Positions 62,453-64,000 of a stretch of 64,000 nucleotides of DNA are shown piece by piece; position 1 is the first letter of the stretch; each line of letters opens with the position of its first letter. The position numbers and the translations under genes are program-made. The stretch comes from Corynebacterium minutissimum (GTDB taxonomy: Bacteria; Actinomycetota; Actinomycetes; Mycobacteriales; Mycobacteriaceae): NCBI RefSeq assembly GCF_000805675.1, contig NZ_JSEF01000005.1:1-64000 (forward strand), read 5' to 3'. The notes below the pieces were generated by a model. The model was not told the origin of the DNA and ran no database searches. It was given only the letters and a program-made list of their open reading frames with translations.

Positions 62453-63976
62453 TTACTGCTCAGTGGCTTCAGGGTCGACCTTCGGGGCTGTATCAGAGTC
62501 GACCGGCAAGGAGTCAGCGGGGGCAGCAGGGTCTGCCTCTGCCTTAGCCTTGTCCGTATTCTGCTTATCGGCATCATCCGCCTTGGCGTTAGCGTCCGAC
62601 TCAACGTCAGCATTCTCGACGGCATCTGCCTCAGCCTCAGATTCAGTCGCAGCGTCCTTGTCAGCTGGTGCATTCAACGCGCTGTCCGACGTCCCGCCGC
62701 TTACCGGCTCCACCGGAAGATCGAAAGCACGGGCAAAGGTAGGCCACGAGGAGTTGATGTCATCGAGCCAGCCCGGCCACGAGTGCGTACCGGTCTCACG
62801 GAAGTTGAAGTCCGCGTCGACGCCTTCGCGGTTGAGCTTTGCCCGCAGGTCGTGGGTACACGCGTTCATAGCTGCCTCGATGACGCCACCTTCAATCACC
62901 AGAGTCGAGGAAGACTTGAAGGCCTGGGCGGAGCCCAAACGGTCAATCTTGGAAGAACCCATGTCGGTTGCGCCGGCGAGGCCAGAGTTAGCAGAGACAT
63001 AGACCTGGGAATTGCCCATGTTGTTCTTCGTGGCGTTGATGAGGCCATCGTTGTAGCGGTTGTAATCCCCACCCTTCGGGCCCCACATCTGCGTGGTGCT
63101 TCCGCCACCGCGGTTCACGGTGAGCTGCGAGTAGAAATTGGGCAGCGGGGTCGAGGTTGCCGCACAGCCAGAGTAGGAGCCGATGGCGTCGTAGAAATTC
63201 GGGTTGTGCTGAGCCAGCACCAGCGAAGACGTAGCGGACATGGACATGCCGGCGATGCCACGCTTGCCGTTAGCGTTGATGTGCTCCTCCAGCGGTCCCG
63301 GAAGCTCCTTGGTCAGGAAGGTTTCCCACTTCTGCGGGCCTTTAAGGTAGCCGCGGTTTGGTGAGGTAATCCAGTCGGTGTAGTAGGAGAAGGCACCTGC
63401 CTGTGGGATAACGACGTTGACGTTGCGGTCACCGTAGTAGTCATCCAGATCCTGGATTCCATCCTTGTTCGGATCCAGGTCTTGGCCAGCCGTAGACACC
63501 AACCAGTCCATACCCTGTTCGGCGCCACCAGCACCGTTGAGCAAGTAGAGGGTAGGGCGGGAGGAATCGAACGTTCCGTCCGGAGTGACGACAGCCAGCG
63601 GCACCTGGCGGTCCATGGCAGGCGCAGTAGCGTTGAGCGCCTTGACGTTCTGGCGGTAATCGGCGTACTTCAAGATGAAGCCCAACCACTGCTTTTCGTC
63701 TGGAATTTTGTTGATGTTGACGTCCTCAAACTTCACATTCTTTCCGATGGAAGCTTCATACTCCTCGCGGGAAGGAACTGGCTGACCGGCGTCATTTTTG
63801 GGGAGGTACTCCTCAATTTCGCCGTAGACATCGAGTTCAGAAATGGTGGACGGCGTTGCCTCCCCACGAATCTGCTCCGGAGTGACGTCGGATGCGCTGG
63901 CGATAGGGGAGGACACGGCGCCGAGGGCAAGGGCTGAGGCCGCTGCCAGCGTCGTGAGAGAGCGCGCGAACTTCAT
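62453..63976 (-). CDS. Secreted corynomycolyltransferase with Ca-loop insertion and acidic tail
   Basis: The 507-aa paralogue has a signal peptide (SIASAS, about 25-29), nucleophile Ser245 in AGMSMSATSS and GTHSWPGWLDDI. Compared with its neighbour it carries an N-terminal extension (about 45-110), an insertion DLDPNKDGIQDLDDY at about 166-180 resembling a calcium-binding (DxNxDGxxD) loop, and an 80-residue Asp/Glu/Ala-rich C-terminal tail. The tail may bind cations or cell wall. Near the right end of the window. Confidence 0.92.
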   Translation of the reverse strand: MKFARSLTTLAAASALALGAVSSPIASASDVTPEQIRGEATPSTISELDVYGEIEEYLPKNDAGQPVPSREEYEASIGKNVKFEDVNINKIPDEKQWLGFILKYADYRQNVKALNATAPAMDRQVPLAVVTPDGTFDSSRPTLYLLNGAGGAEQGMDWLVSTAGQDLDPNKDGIQDLDDYYGDRNVNVVIPQAGAFSYYTDWITSPNRGYLKGPQKWETFLTKELPGPLEEHINANGKRGIAGMSMSATSSLVLAQHNPNFYDAIGSYSGCAATSTPLPNFYSQLTVNRGGGSTTQMWGPKGGDYNRYNDGLINATKNNMGNSQVYVSANSGLAGATDMGSSKIDRLGSAQAFKSSSTLVIEGGVIEAAMNACTHDLRAKLNREGVDADFNFRETGTHSWPGWLDDINSSWPTFARAFDLPVEPVSGGTSDSALNAPADKDAATESEAEADAVENADVESDANAKADDADKQNTDKAKAEADPAAPADSLPVDSDTAPKVDPEATEQ

Positions 63977-64000
63977 AGGGTCTCGCTTTCTAAGTGATGA

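Overview
The window looks like a chromosome segment of a Corynebacterium of moderately high GC. Evidence: a GlxR-type cAMP regulator, tandem mycolyltransferases, an RmlC-RmlD fusion, a mycothiol-dependent formaldehyde dehydrogenase and a CmtR-type metal sensor. Gene order also follows the actinobacterial block that in Mycobacterium runs crp-nth-marP ... ssd-tad-helicase-csp-topA-adenylate cyclase-holB. I cannot name the species from sequence alone.

Layout. (1) 0.2-4.3 kb: glxR, a 29-codon membrane ORF, nth, a TlpA-like thioredoxin, a CoA-type Nudix hydrolase and a MarP-like protease. (2) 4.3-5.5 kb: a DUF222/HNH (13E12-type) gene. (3) 5.7-11.1 kb: an oligopeptide/dipeptide ABC transporter with fused ATPases, its binding protein set apart by an attenuator-like hairpin. 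(4) 11.3-14.5 kb: an alpha/beta hydrolase with an apparent His-to-Asn change, a holin-like membrane protein, a conserved actinobacterial protein and a membrane-anchored HAD-IB hydrolase. (5) 14.6-17.6 kb: a metal-resistance insert (P1B ATPase plus CmtR) flanked by gene-poor DNA with transposon-end-like repeats, splitting the usual HAD/ssd-tad neighbourhood. (6) 17.7-22.0 kb: a translationally coupled ssd-tadABC-pilin-tadE cluster. (7) 22.0-33.2 kb: helicase, cold-shock protein, DedA protein, topA, two membrane proteins overlapping tail to tail, membrane adenylate cyclase and holB. The cyclase makes the ligand of GlxR.

(8) 33.3-43.7 kb: a 10.36-kb integrated element in tRNA-Thr(CGU), bounded by a perfect 45-bp direct repeat. 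It encodes a tyrosine integrase, a repressor, an excisionase, a block of small unknown genes, a Toprim/RecA-fold primase-helicase carrying seven 11-bp iterons inside its own coding sequence, a major capsid protein, a capsid-decoration protein and a ClpP-type protease fused to a scaffold-like domain. I see no large terminase, portal, tail, lysis or holin gene. The plan resembles the mycobacterial phiRv1/phiRv2 elements and capsid-coding phage satellites, and this is the most interesting system in the window.

(9) 44.1-50.1 kb: a DUF4442 thioesterase-like gene, a membrane-anchored esterase and a nagA-nagB-nagE operon for GlcNAc uptake and entry into glycolysis, ended by a 24-bp perfect hairpin. 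(10) 50.1-54.7 kb: an acyl-CoA ligase, a secreted SGNH hydrolase, and the formaldehyde dehydrogenase with its metallo-beta-lactamase partner. (11) 54.7-64.0 kb: ccdA/30-aa membrane peptide/dsbA oxidative-folding operon, dTDP-rhamnose genes rmlB-rmlCD-rmlA with a 20-bp palindrome between the last two, an M1 aminopeptidase, and two adjacent mycolyltransferases, one with a calcium-loop-like insertion and an acidic tail. Many of these genes serve the mycolic acid/arabinogalactan envelope or secreted-protein folding.
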